From VFMC01 sp037130535 (lineage in GTDB: Bacteria; Actinomycetota; Acidimicrobiia; Acidimicrobiales; Ilumatobacteraceae): DNA of 20,216 nucleotides. Positions 8,158-14,960 of this stretch are shown piece by piece. The position numbers and the translations under genes are program-made. The stretch is taken from contig JBAXSU010000042.1 of NCBI GenBank assembly GCA_037130535.1, positions 1 to 20,216 on the forward strand, given 5' to 3'. Numbering within the stretch: the stretch's first letter is position 1; each line of letters opens with the position of its first letter. Under the pieces are notes generated by a model. It worked only from the letters and a program-made list of their open reading frames with translations. It did not search any database and had not been told where the DNA came from.

Positions 8158-9221
8158 GCGACGACCTGTTCTCCCTCGACGCCACCGTGTGGGACCACGT
8201 CATCGGCCAGGAGCGGGCCGTCGCCGCACTGCGGGCATGTGCGGTCGACCCGGTGCACGCCTACCTCTTCGTCGGGCCACCGGGCAGCACCAAGGATGTC
8301 GCAGCGCGCGCGTTCGCCGCGCTGCTGCTGGCAGGCGACGAGTCGGCCCACAGCCGCACCGGGCGGTTGGCCCTCGCCGGCGAGCACCCCGATGTGCGCG
8401 AGGTGCGCCGCGTCGGCGCCTCGCTCGACAAGGACCAGATCACCGAGATCATCCGCATCGCCTCGCGGGCCCCGGTCGAGGGCGATCGCCAGGTGATGGT
8501 GCTCGACGAGTTCCACCTGCTCAGTGCCGACGGCGCGGCGCGCCTGTTGAAGACACTCGAGGAGCCGCCCACCTCGACGATGTTCATCGTGCTGGCCGAC
8601 TTCGTGCCGCACGATCTGATCACCATCGCCTCGCGCTGTGTGCGCATCGAGTTCGGGCCGGTGCCCGAGACCACCATCCAACGAGTCCTGCTGGCCGAGG
8701 GCGCCGATGCCGTCACCGCCACGGCCGCCGCACGGTCGGCAGCAGGCAACCTCGACCGTGCCCGCGTGCTGGTGAGCGACCCCGGCCTCGCCCGACGTCG
8801 CGACCAGTTCGCCTCGGTGCCCCGACGCCTCGACGGCACCGGCACACGGGCGGCCGCCGTGGCCGACGAGATCGTTGCCGTGGCCGATCTGGCTGCCACC
8901 ATGCTGGGGTCGGTGCACGACACCGAGGTGGCCGAACTCGAGGCCCGCATCGCGGCGATGGGCGAACGCGGCAGTGGCCGCAAGGCGCTCGAAGACCGAC
9001 ACAAGCGCGAAGTGCGCCGCTATCGCACCGACGAGTTGCGCAGCGGACTCGCCGTCATCGCCGGGGTGTACCGCGACGCGGCGGTCGCCGGCTCAGGGGT
9101 GCACCCCGATGTGCACGTTCGGGCGGTCGAACGGGTTCACACCGCCCTCGAGGCGTTGGAACGCAACCCCAACGAGACGCTGCTGCTGCAGCACCTGCTT
9201 CTCGACCTTCCGTCGCTGTAG
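8154..9221 (+). CDS. holB: DNA polymerase III delta' subunit
   Basis: This 355-residue clamp-loader subunit helps load the sliding clamp at replication forks. The AAA+ fold is seen as HAYLFVGPPGSTKD (Walker A position, 41-48), VMVLDEFHLL (Walker B position), KTLEEPP and the SRC motif at 160-162. The P-loop is degenerate: Thr46 replaces Gly and Asp48 replaces Ser/Thr, so it probably does not hydrolyse ATP, as known for E. coli delta'. The cysteine zinc module normally found before the HPDV segment is missing; that stretch (about 61-77) has no Cys. The alternative, a DnaX-like protein, is unlikely given the length, the dead P-loop and the place after tmk. It overlaps tmk by 4 nt and ends 38 nt from a convergent gene. 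Confidence 0.9.
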   Translation: MSDDLFSLDATVWDHVIGQERAVAALRACAVDPVHAYLFVGPPGSTKDVAARAFAALLLAGDESAHSRTGRLALAGEHPDVREVRRVGASLDKDQITEIIRIASRAPVEGDRQVMVLDEFHLLSADGAARLLKTLEEPPTSTMFIVLADFVPHDLITIASRCVRIEFGPVPETTIQRVLLAEGADAVTATAAARSAAGNLDRARVLVSDPGLARRRDQFASVPRRLDGTGTRAAAVADEIVAVADLAATMLGSVHDTEVAELEARIAAMGERGSGRKALEDRHKREVRRYRTDELRSGLAVIAGVYRDAAVAGSGVHPDVHVRAVERVHTALEALERNPNETLLLQHLLLDLPSL

Positions 9222-9259
9222 TCACCGCCGATCGGCAGCGACCGGGCGGCCGCTCTCGC

Positions 9260-10882
9260 TCAGCCGGGCACCACCACAGTCGCAGAGGTCGCTCCAGCAC
9301 GATCGAACCGAGTGATGCAGGCAGCGAACAGGGCGGCGCTGGCGAGCAGGTGGACCAGCACCAGCAGCGGGGGCGGTATCGGGGCGTTCCACGTGCTCCA
9401 CTCCCACGGCAGCAGCGAGCCCCGGACCCCGACGGCCCACCGGCGCTGAACATTCATGAAGGCAAGATTGACGACGATCCACATACCAGTGGCAAGGGTG
9501 ATGACGACCCGACGTGGCGGCGCCTCGACCAACCACGCCATGGCGAGCAGCAACGGCAGGCCGACGGTGAGCGGCAGCGAGTATCTCCCTTGCCACATCG
9601 CCCCTTCCGTCAGCGAGGCGCCGATCTCGAGTACCCACGCCACGACGATCACTGCCACCAACGACATGAGTGCTACGACAGCACTGCGGACCCGGGTGAT
9701 CATCGCGATCGCGAACATCATCCCGATCAGTACCCACCACAGGAACACGGCCGAATCAGGCGTCGGGGCATCGAGCCATCCCATGAGACCCACGAGTTGA
9801 CGGAGATGGCTGCCCGTCGACGAGATCACGATTCGCAGCGTGTCGAGTCTCAGGCCGTCGGGGCGGACCCGGTCGAGCACGATCGCGCAGAGTGAGACAA
9901 CCCCACCACACAGCACGAGGCACCCGGCGACGACGGTGCTGCGTTCGAACCGCGCCCGCGCTGCGCTCCAACTACGTATCGCCAATTCGACGACAACCAG
10001 CACCAGTGGGGCCATCGCGAGAAGGAGGTCTGCCCGAGCCGCTTCCGACTTCATCTTGCCGAGGGCCTGAAGCACGACAATCGCGACCGTGACCAACTGG
10101 GCCCGCCGCGACAGCGCTGCCCACATCCGAGATGGCCGGACCGCGAAACTGGCACAGACCGCAACCACCAGCATTGATCCCCAGAGCGTGCCATCGCGGC
10201 GTGACAACTCCAGCGCAGCGAAACCGATGACGGCCAACCAGCCGATCTGCGCATCGCGTCCGGCCATCCGCCAGTCGACCCCGAGGAGGCCGACCCACAG
10301 TGCCAGGCCACCGGTGATCGCCATCGACGACGGGTTCACGACACCGAGCGAGAACCAGGCGATCGGCGTGAACCCGATCAGCGCAGCAACCGCCCCGTGG
10401 CCACCGCGCCGTCTGAGCGCGAGTAACGACCAGATCAGGAGCGCGACGGGCAGTACCGCACCACAGACCCGGGCGAGGTACGGATACCCGGCCGGCCACG
10501 GAACCAGCGATGCGACCCCAGGCGCGAGATGCCCCCAGACGGGGTACCACCCAGCGCTCGAGAGCGCGAGGCCATCGGCGGGATCGATGGCGATGGAGTC
10601 GGCACAGCCGGCGGGCACGGAGGGCTTCAGCGCAAAGCACCCCGGTTCGGGCCGTCCGATGTAGCCGGGCATCCGGTAGATGCGGTTCCGTTCCACGTCG
10701 GCGCTGAACACCAGCGGCCGCTGGCCGCGCACGAGCGCCGCCGAGGCCACGGCGTGGCTCGGTTCGTCGGGGCCCCCGTTGCGGGGTGTGCCGAGGATGA
10801 AGCACAACGTCATCAGCACCACGCACACCGCAATCGTCGACACGGCGGTGCGGTCGCTTCCCAGGAATCGCCACCGCGCCAC
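9260..10882 (-). CDS. DUF2142-like polytopic membrane protein
   Basis: This is a 540-residue integral membrane protein with roughly 12-14 hydrophobic segments. After the first helix it has GTPRNGGPDEPSHA, the Pro-Asp/Glu-His signature of DUF2142 proteins. Those are thought to be GT-C-like cell-envelope glycosyltransferases, though their activity is unproven. A long extracytoplasmic loop rich in Gly, Trp and Tyr with two Cys residues follows the signature. The frame is open to an ATG at 10951, but GTG 10882 is preferred: it starts just before the first helix (ARWRFLGSD), TACGGT ends exactly 6 nt upstream, and the extra 23 residues look like non-coding translation. The gene is convergent with holB and divergent from the split-barrel gene at 10990. 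Its target glycan or lipid is unknown. Confidence 0.8.
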   Translation of the reverse strand: MARWRFLGSDRTAVSTIAVCVVLMTLCFILGTPRNGGPDEPSHAVASAALVRGQRPLVFSADVERNRIYRMPGYIGRPEPGCFALKPSVPAGCADSIAIDPADGLALSSAGWYPVWGHLAPGVASLVPWPAGYPYLARVCGAVLPVALLIWSLLALRRRGGHGAVAALIGFTPIAWFSLGVVNPSSMAITGGLALWVGLLGVDWRMAGRDAQIGWLAVIGFAALELSRRDGTLWGSMLVVAVCASFAVRPSRMWAALSRRAQLVTVAIVVLQALGKMKSEAARADLLLAMAPLVLVVVELAIRSWSAARARFERSTVVAGCLVLCGGVVSLCAIVLDRVRPDGLRLDTLRIVISSTGSHLRQLVGLMGWLDAPTPDSAVFLWWVLIGMMFAIAMITRVRSAVVALMSLVAVIVVAWVLEIGASLTEGAMWQGRYSLPLTVGLPLLLAMAWLVEAPPRRVVITLATGMWIVVNLAFMNVQRRWAVGVRGSLLPWEWSTWNAPIPPPLLVLVHLLASAALFAACITRFDRAGATSATVVVPG

Positions 10883-10888
10883 ACCCCC

Positions 10889-10894
10889 ACCGTA
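10889..10894 (-). promoter_or_regulatory. TANNNT -10-like element for the DUF2142-like gene
   Basis: On the minus strand TACGGT ends 6 nt before GTG 10882, the spacing expected if the start codon is also the transcription start. A GGAGG lies next to it (10899-10895), 12 nt from the GTG. That is rather far for a ribosome site and would not be in a leaderless transcript. Confidence 0.45.
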
Positions 10895-10977
10895 CCTCCC
10901 AGTGACTGTGGCTCGTAGAGGCCGCTGGTGGCGAGTCTGAATGGTGGCCACCGTCCGCCGGCCAGATACCCGACGGA

Positions 10978-10983
10978 TAGGGT
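10978..10983 (+). promoter_or_regulatory. TAGGGT -10-like element for the split-barrel gene
   Basis: TAGGGT (within GATAGGGT, 10976-10983) ends 6 nt before GTG 10990. No Shine-Dalgarno sequence is present. This predicts a leaderless transcript. Confidence 0.5.
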
Positions 10984-10989
10984 CGCGGC

Positions 10990-11478
10990 GTGCCCAAGCT
11001 GACCGATCACGACCTCGCTGCCTTCCTCGACGAGCCCGGCCATCTCGCCCGCATCGGCACCACCGATGCCGACGGCATGCCCCGAGTGCTGCCGCTGTGG
11101 TTCATCGTCCACGACGGCGCCATCTGCTTCACACCCCGTCAGCCCGCCGTCATCTGGCACAACATCGTGCGCGACCCGCGAGCCAGCATCAGCATCGACG
11201 AGGAGGCCAGCCCGTACCGCAAGGTGTTCGTGCAGGGCCATGTCGAGGTGCTGCACCAGCCGGGCGACGACCTGGCCTGGCAGTCGCTCTACCGGCGCAT
11301 CGCCAAGCGCTACACCCGCGACGAGTGGGCCGACAGCTACGTCGACACCACCAGCAACCAGCCCCGTGCGTTGTGTGCCATCCGCCTCGACGCCCCTACC
11401 ACCCGCATCCAGACCTGGCGCATGCCCGTGGCCGGCGAAGACCCCACCGGGATCTGGCACCAGCGCTACTACGTGTAG
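10990..11478 (+). CDS. PNPOx-like split-barrel flavin/F420-binding family protein
   Basis: This 162-residue soluble protein resembles the pyridoxamine-5'-phosphate-oxidase-like split barrel. The N-terminal part (HLARIGTTDADGMPRVLPLW) is the typical strand-turn-strand opening of the family, followed by RDPRASISIDEEASPYRKV and the GHVEVL strand. Family members bind FMN, heme or coenzyme F420; in actinobacteria many are F420-dependent reductases. Nothing visible decides the cofactor or substrate. A role in B6 synthesis is not supported by context. The start is GTG 10990, 6 nt after TAGGGT. The gene diverges from the DUF2142-like gene and ends 35 nt before tRNA-Thr. Confidence 0.8.
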   Translation: MPKLTDHDLAAFLDEPGHLARIGTTDADGMPRVLPLWFIVHDGAICFTPRQPAVIWHNIVRDPRASISIDEEASPYRKVFVQGHVEVLHQPGDDLAWQSLYRRIAKRYTRDEWADSYVDTTSNQPRALCAIRLDAPTTRIQTWRMPVAGEDPTGIWHQRYYV

Positions 11479-11496
11479 ACGCGGCTGTTGGCTCGT

Positions 11497-11502
11497 TAGA
11501 CT
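11497..11502 (+). promoter_or_regulatory. Candidate -10 element for tRNA-Thr
   Basis: TAGACT lies 11 nt before the 5' end of the tRNA, in the short gap after the split-barrel gene. A TAGACG 15 nt further upstream resembles a -35 element, with tight spacing. Weak evidence. Confidence 0.35.
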
Positions 11503-11513
11503 CTCCGCTCGCC

Positions 11514-11589
11514 GCCCAGATAGCTCAGTCGGCAGAGCATTTCACTCGTAATGAAAAGGTCGAGGGTTCGATTCCCTCTCTGGGCTCCA
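11514..11589 (+). tRNA. tRNA-Thr (anticodon CGT), CCA encoded
   Basis: A complete cloverleaf is visible. The acceptor arms are GCCCAGA (11514-11520) and TCTGGGC (11579-11585). The D-stem is GCTC/GAGC with GG in the loop. The anticodon stem TTTCA/TGAAA surrounds loop CTCGTAA with anticodon CGT, which reads ACG (Thr). The variable loop is AGGTC and the T-arm is GAGGG-TTCGATT-CCCTC. The discriminator base is T 11586 and CCA is encoded at 11587-11589. arfB begins only 20 nt downstream, so both may come from one primary transcript. Confidence 0.97.
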
Positions 11590-11609
11590 CGTGATCGTCG
11601 GAGGTGTGC

Positions 11610-12071
11610 ATGACTCCCTCACCGCCATCTTCTTCATCGGCATCGGCTTCATCTGCATCCGACGAACTCCGCACTCCGGGTGGTCTGGTGGTGCCCGCGG
11701 CAGCACTCGACTGGTCGTTCGCCCGCTCCGGTGGGCCCGGTGGTCAGCATGTGAACACGACGTCGTCGAAGGTCACCCTCACCATCGCCGTCTCGGCGGT
11801 GGGGGGCCGGGTTGCCGCCCTCGAGCGCCTGCGCGACGCACTCGGCGACACCCTCCGTGTCACCAGCCAGGCTCATCGCAGTCAGTGGCGCAACCGGCAG
11901 GACTGCCTCGCCCGCGCCGCCGCACTGCTCGACGATGCGGCCCGCCCACCCGATCCGACTCGACGCGCCACCCGACCCACACGCGGCGCCGTCGAACGGC
12001 GACTCGACGCGAAACGGCGCGAGGGCCACAAGAAGCAGGGCCGCAGCAGCGGCGGGCGCGACAACTGGTGA
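11610..12071 (+). CDS. arfB: Alternative ribosome-rescue peptidyl-tRNA hydrolase ArfB
   Basis: This 153-residue release-factor-like protein frees nascent chains from ribosomes stalled on broken or non-stop mRNA. The catalytic GGQ loop is at residues 44-46 in SGGPGGQHVNTTSSKV. The C-terminal tail is highly basic (ERRLDAKRREGHKKQGRS); in E. coli ArfB (YaeJ) this tail enters the empty mRNA channel. There is no stop-codon recognition domain, and the length fits ArfB rather than a full release factor. The N-terminus adds a Ser/Ala-rich stretch of about 20 residues. ATG 11610 is chosen because GGAGG (11600-11604) sits 5 nt upstream; GTG 11604 overlaps that site. It lies 20 nt after tRNA-Thr and overlaps the S4 gene by 4 nt. 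Confidence 0.92.
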   Translation: MTPSPPSSSSASASSASDELRTPGGLVVPAAALDWSFARSGGPGGQHVNTTSSKVTLTIAVSAVGGRVAALERLRDALGDTLRVTSQAHRSQWRNRQDCLARAAALLDDAARPPDPTRRATRPTRGAVERRLDAKRREGHKKQGRSSGGRDNW

Positions 12072-12433
12072 CGGAGAGCGCCCGCGTCGACAAGTGGCTG
12101 TGGGCCGTGCGCGCCTACCCCACCCGCACGGCTGCCACCGATGGCTGCCAGGGAGGCCACGTACGTGTGAACGACACGCCTGCGAAACCCGCCACACCGG
12201 TGAAGGTGGGCGACCGCGTGGCCGTCACCGGGCAGGATCGCAAGCGCATCTACGAAGTGGTCCGCGTCATCGACAAGCGCGTCGGCGCGGCCATCGCCGC
12301 CGAGTGCATCGTCGACCACAGCCCGCCTCCTCCGCCCAGCGACCATGCGGCGCCGTTCCTCGTGCGCGACCGCGCCACCGGCCGACCCACCAAGAAGGAT
12401 CGGCGCGAGATCGACCGCTTCCGACGCCGCTGA
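12068..12433 (+). CDS. hslR: Hsp15-type S4-domain RNA-binding protein
   Basis: This 121-residue protein has an N-terminal S4 RNA-binding domain: VDKWLWAVRAYPTRTAA, then GGHVRVNDTPAKPATPVKVGD. The C-terminus (GRPTKKDRREIDRFRRR) matches the basic end of E. coli Hsp15 (RPDKKERRDLLRF). Hsp15 binds 50S subunits that still carry peptidyl-tRNA after an aborted translation event; the shorter Firmicutes homologue RqcP acts in ribosome-associated quality control. The Gln-Gly-Gly at the turn replaces the usual Glu-Gly-Gly. GTG 12068 overlaps the arfB stop (GTGA), so the pair should be translationally coupled and made together. This supports a joint role in rescue, which is an inference. Confidence 0.87.
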   Translation: MTESARVDKWLWAVRAYPTRTAATDGCQGGHVRVNDTPAKPATPVKVGDRVAVTGQDRKRIYEVVRVIDKRVGAAIAAECIVDHSPPPPPSDHAAPFLVRDRATGRPTKKDRREIDRFRRR

Positions 12434-12456
12434 TGCTCCGTGGCCGACGCTGGTCG

Positions 12457-12462
12457 TAGGGT
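12457..12462 (+). promoter_or_regulatory. TAGGGT -10-like element for the dehydrogenase gene
   Basis: TAGGGT lies 43 nt before ATG 12506, so this transcript would have a leader of about 37 nt. It is fittingly accompanied by a ribosome site, GGAG (12496-12499), 6 nt before the ATG. Confidence 0.4.
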
Positions 12463-12505
12463 GGCGCCGCTCAGCGATCCGCCCAGCGAACCATCGGAGT
12501 GCACC

Positions 12506-13648
12506 ATGACCGTCGACATCCCTGCCACCATGCGCCAGATCCGCTCGCTCGTCACCGCCGACGGCGAACTGCAGTTGTCGATCGCCACGGTCGACACACC
12601 GCAGCCTGCCGAGCACGAGGTGCTGGTGTGCATCGGCGCGGCACCCATCAACCCGAGCGATCTCGGCCTGCTGCTGGCCGCCGCCGACGTCAGCCGCGCC
12701 ACATCCACCGGCCCCGCCGACTCGCCCGTGGTGACGGCACCCATCGCGCCGCAGGTGATGCCCGGCCTGGCCGCCCGCGTCGGTGAGTCGATGCCGGTGG
12801 GCAACGAAGGGTGCGGCGTGGTGGTGGCCGCCGGTTCGGCCCCCGACGCGCAGGCACTGCTGGGCCGCACCGTGGCCATCATCGGTGGCGCCACCTACGG
12901 CGAATATCGCAGCGTGCCCGCCGCGTCGTGCCTAGTGCTGCCCGATGGCACCGACCCGGCCGATGGCGCATCGTGCTTCGTGAACCCGCTCACCGCGCTG
13001 AGCATGGTGGAGACGATGCGGATGGAGGGCCACACCGCCCTCGTGCACACGGCCGCCGCGTCGAACCTGGGCCAGATGCTCGTGAAGATCTGCCTCGCCG
13101 ATGGCGTGCCACTGGTGAACATCGTCCGCCGCCCCGATCAGGTCGAGCTGCTGCGCTCACTCGGGGCCGAGCACGTGTGCGACAGCAGCGCACCCACCTT
13201 CACCGCCGACCTCACCGCGGCGCTCGTTGCCACCGGCGCCACGCTGGCGTTCGATGCCACCGGCGGTGGCCGCCTCGCCGGCCAGATCCTCGGCTGCATG
13301 GAAGCGGCCGCCAACGCCACGGCCACCGAGTACAACCGCTACGGCTCGACGGTGCACAAGCAGGTGTACATCTACGGTGGCCTCGACCGCAGCCCCACCG
13401 AGTTCGTTCGCAACTTCGGCATGGCCTGGGGTATCGGCGGGTGGCTGCTCACCCCGTTCCTGCAGAAGCTCGGCCTCGAGGGCATGCTGCGCCTGCGTGC
13501 ACGAGTGGTGGCCGAGCTCACCACCACCTTCGCCAGCCACTACACCGACCAGGTGTCGCTGGCCGGCGCGCTGAGCCTCGACGCCATCGGCACCTACGCC
13601 CGCCAAGCCACCGGCCAGAAGTTCCTCATCCGCCCGTCGCTGCCGTAG
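12506..13648 (+). CDS. Medium-chain dehydrogenase/reductase, quinone-oxidoreductase-like
   Basis: This 380-residue oxidoreductase belongs to the zinc-type alcohol dehydrogenase superfamily. The N-terminal GroES-like domain has VCIGAAPINPSDL (residues 41-53), and GNEGCGVVVAAG (99-110) is the usual Gly-rich turn. The nucleotide-binding domain begins near GHTALVHTAAASNLGQML (175-192), as in NAD(P)H-dependent quinone reductases and enoyl reductases. The cysteine cluster for structural zinc seen in true alcohol dehydrogenases is absent, so it is probably zinc-independent. The substrate is unknown. The start is ATG 12506 with GGAG 6 nt upstream. It has its own candidate promoter and converges on the hydrolase gene, whose stop is 17 nt away. 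Confidence 0.85.
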   Translation: MTVDIPATMRQIRSLVTADGELQLSIATVDTPQPAEHEVLVCIGAAPINPSDLGLLLAAADVSRATSTGPADSPVVTAPIAPQVMPGLAARVGESMPVGNEGCGVVVAAGSAPDAQALLGRTVAIIGGATYGEYRSVPAASCLVLPDGTDPADGASCFVNPLTALSMVETMRMEGHTALVHTAAASNLGQMLVKICLADGVPLVNIVRRPDQVELLRSLGAEHVCDSSAPTFTADLTAALVATGATLAFDATGGGRLAGQILGCMEAAANATATEYNRYGSTVHKQVYIYGGLDRSPTEFVRNFGMAWGIGGWLLTPFLQKLGLEGMLRLRARVVAELTTTFASHYTDQVSLAGALSLDAIGTYARQATGQKFLIRPSLP

Positions 13649-13653
13649 CAGGC

Positions 13654-13690
13654 GGCTGCCCGGGTCAGAGCCCGAGTGGGCCGGGCAGCC
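13654..13690. terminator. Candidate bidirectional terminator hairpin
   Basis: GGCTGCCCGG (13654-13663) and CCGGGCAGCC (13681-13690) form a perfect 10-bp stem with a 17-nt loop. It lies between the convergent dehydrogenase (ends 13648) and hydrolase (ends 13665). One arm encodes the last hydrolase residues and the loop holds its stop codon. There is no U-tract on either strand. Confidence 0.55.
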
Positions 13691-14393
13691 ACTCCTCGAG
13701 GCGCTCCCACAGCACATCGCCGCTCTTGGTCAGCAGATGACCGTCGCCGGGCAGGCGCACGAGGTCGCCGTACCCCGCGATTGCCTGCACCATCGCACTG
13801 GTCTCGAACGGCAGAATCTCGTCGCGGTCGCCGTGGAACAGCAGGAACGGCGTGCCCTGCAGCCCGCCGGCCACCTCGCAACCGGCCGACTGTGTGGCGA
13901 ACGTGACCACACCCGACACGATGCCGCGCAGCCCCACACCCACGCGCACCGCCACGGCACCACCGAAACTGTGGCCCATCACCACCACCCGCTCGGCACC
14001 GCCGCCGGCAACTGCCAACTGCACCGCTGCAGCAGTGTCGATACAGCATGCCTCGATGTCGTTCGGGCGGCGATAGCTCACCCGCAGCACCGGCACACCC
14101 CGCGTCGCCCACTCCATCCCGAGACGGTGGTACAAGCCGTCGGCCGGACCGAGCAGACCGCCCATCGCCCCACCGCACAGCACCAGCGCCGCCGGCCGGG
14201 GAGGCATCTCGTCGCCCGGTTCGTGCCACAGCAGGCTGAGCAGCCCGCGCATCGTGTACATCTCCACATGGCGCAGCGTGGGCGTCAGCATCACGTCCTG
14301 GCTGGCCATCACCCCGAGCGCATCGAGCGGTGTCGCGCCCGACCCCGGGCCCTGCGACGAGACCTCGGGTCCGTCAATGCGCTCATCGCTCAT
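13665..14393 (-). CDS. Alpha/beta hydrolase (dienelactone hydrolase-like)
   Basis: This 242-residue hydrolase shows a full catalytic triad in the expected order. The nucleophile is Ser142 in the elbow GHSFGG, the acid is Asp191 in FHGDRDEILP, and the base is His219 in LPGDGHLL. The segment ALVLCGGAMGGLLGPAD near residue 70 would form the oxyanion-hole strand. No signal peptide is visible, so it should be cytosolic. It could be an esterase or acyl hydrolase; the substrate is unknown. The frame is open much further upstream (to 14810) across the MarR gene; ATG 14393 is chosen because TAGGGT ends 7 nt before it and the upstream part is antisense to MarR. It is divergent from the MarR gene, with 21 bp between start codons, so MarR probably regulates it. 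Confidence 0.87.
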   Translation of the reverse strand: MSDERIDGPEVSSQGPGSGATPLDALGVMASQDVMLTPTLRHVEMYTMRGLLSLLWHEPGDEMPPRPAALVLCGGAMGGLLGPADGLYHRLGMEWATRGVPVLRVSYRRPNDIEACCIDTAAAVQLAVAGGGAERVVVMGHSFGGAVAVRVGVGLRGIVSGVVTFATQSAGCEVAGGLQGTPFLLFHGDRDEILPFETSAMVQAIAGYGDLVRLPGDGHLLTKSGDVLWERLEEWLPGPLGL

Positions 14394-14399
14394 CGCAAC

Positions 14400-14406
14400 T
14401 ACCCTA
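14400..14406. promoter_or_regulatory. Overlapping divergent -10 elements of the hydrolase and MarR genes
   Basis: TACCCTA reads as TACCCT on the plus strand, 9 nt before MarR ATG 14415. It reads as TAGGGT on the minus strand, 7 nt before hydrolase ATG 14393. The two -10-like hexamers share five base pairs, so the two promoters would compete for RNA polymerase. There is no room for long leaders. Confidence 0.5.
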
Positions 14407-14414
14407 CTGCGACC

Positions 14415-14933
14415 ATGTCCCCCAAGTACCCCGTCGACCTGCGCGACCCGGACAGTCACGAACTGGCCCGCCGCATCGGCGCGGCCTGGATCGAGATCCG
14501 TCGCGGCGCATCGATGGCGGCACTGCGCGACCACCTCTTCGGCACCGGCGACGACGCGCTGGAGCAGGGACAGATGGACACCCTCGACCTGCTCGCCACG
14601 CAGGCGTCGTGGCGGATGAGCGACCTCGCCGAGGCACTGCGCGTCGACCCGTCGACCGCTACCCGGGCCATGCAGCGTCTGGTGAACGTCGGCCTCGCCT
14701 GCCGCAAGCCGAGCGACGACGACGGCCGCGTGGTGATGGCGGCCATCACTGCGGCGGGTCGTACTCGCCATGCCGAGGTGGCCGAGCGTCGGGCGGAGCT
14801 GGTGGTGCATCTGCTGGGCTCGTTCTCACCCGCAGATCGTGCCGTCCTCGCCTCGATGCTCGAGCGCTTCGTCGGCTCGGTCGACGACTTCGTCGCCCAC
14901 CTCGACGAGCACGACCACACCGAATCCGCCTGA
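14415..14933 (+). CDS. MarR-family transcriptional regulator
   Basis: This 172-residue winged-helix regulator has the MarR layout. Helices at both ends provide dimerisation. In the core, GQMDTLDLLATQASWRMSDLA leads into the DNA-reading region ALRVDPSTATRAMQRLVNVG. The wing carries the typical DDDGRVV turn, followed by ITAAGRTRHAEV. MarR proteins usually repress a divergent or neighbouring gene until a small aromatic or oxidant ligand binds. Here the divergent alpha/beta hydrolase, 21 bp away, is the obvious target, along with the regulator itself. The start is ATG 14415. No Shine-Dalgarno sequence is seen, in line with a very short or absent leader. Confidence 0.9.
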   Translation: MSPKYPVDLRDPDSHELARRIGAAWIEIRRGASMAALRDHLFGTGDDALEQGQMDTLDLLATQASWRMSDLAEALRVDPSTATRAMQRLVNVGLACRKPSDDDGRVVMAAITAAGRTRHAEVAERRAELVVHLLGSFSPADRAVLASMLERFVGSVDDFVAHLDEHDHTESA

Positions 14934-14948
14934 CTCGGTAGCGCCCGA

Positions 14949-14954
14949 TAGGGT
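14949..14954 (+). promoter_or_regulatory. TAGGGT -10-like element for the sigma factor gene
   Basis: TAGGGT (in GATAGGGT, 14947-14954) ends exactly 6 nt before ATG 14961. No ribosome site is present, which predicts a leaderless mRNA. I did not find the GGAAT...GTT pattern of a SigR-autoregulated promoter here. Confidence 0.5.
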
Positions 14955-14960
14955 CACCCC

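Noticed and set aside
9227..9236. Palindrome GCCGATCGGC between holB and the convergent membrane-protein gene
   Set aside because: It has no loop and no U-tract, and such short G/C palindromes are common here. CCCGATCGGG at 16952-16961 after tilS was set aside for the same reason.
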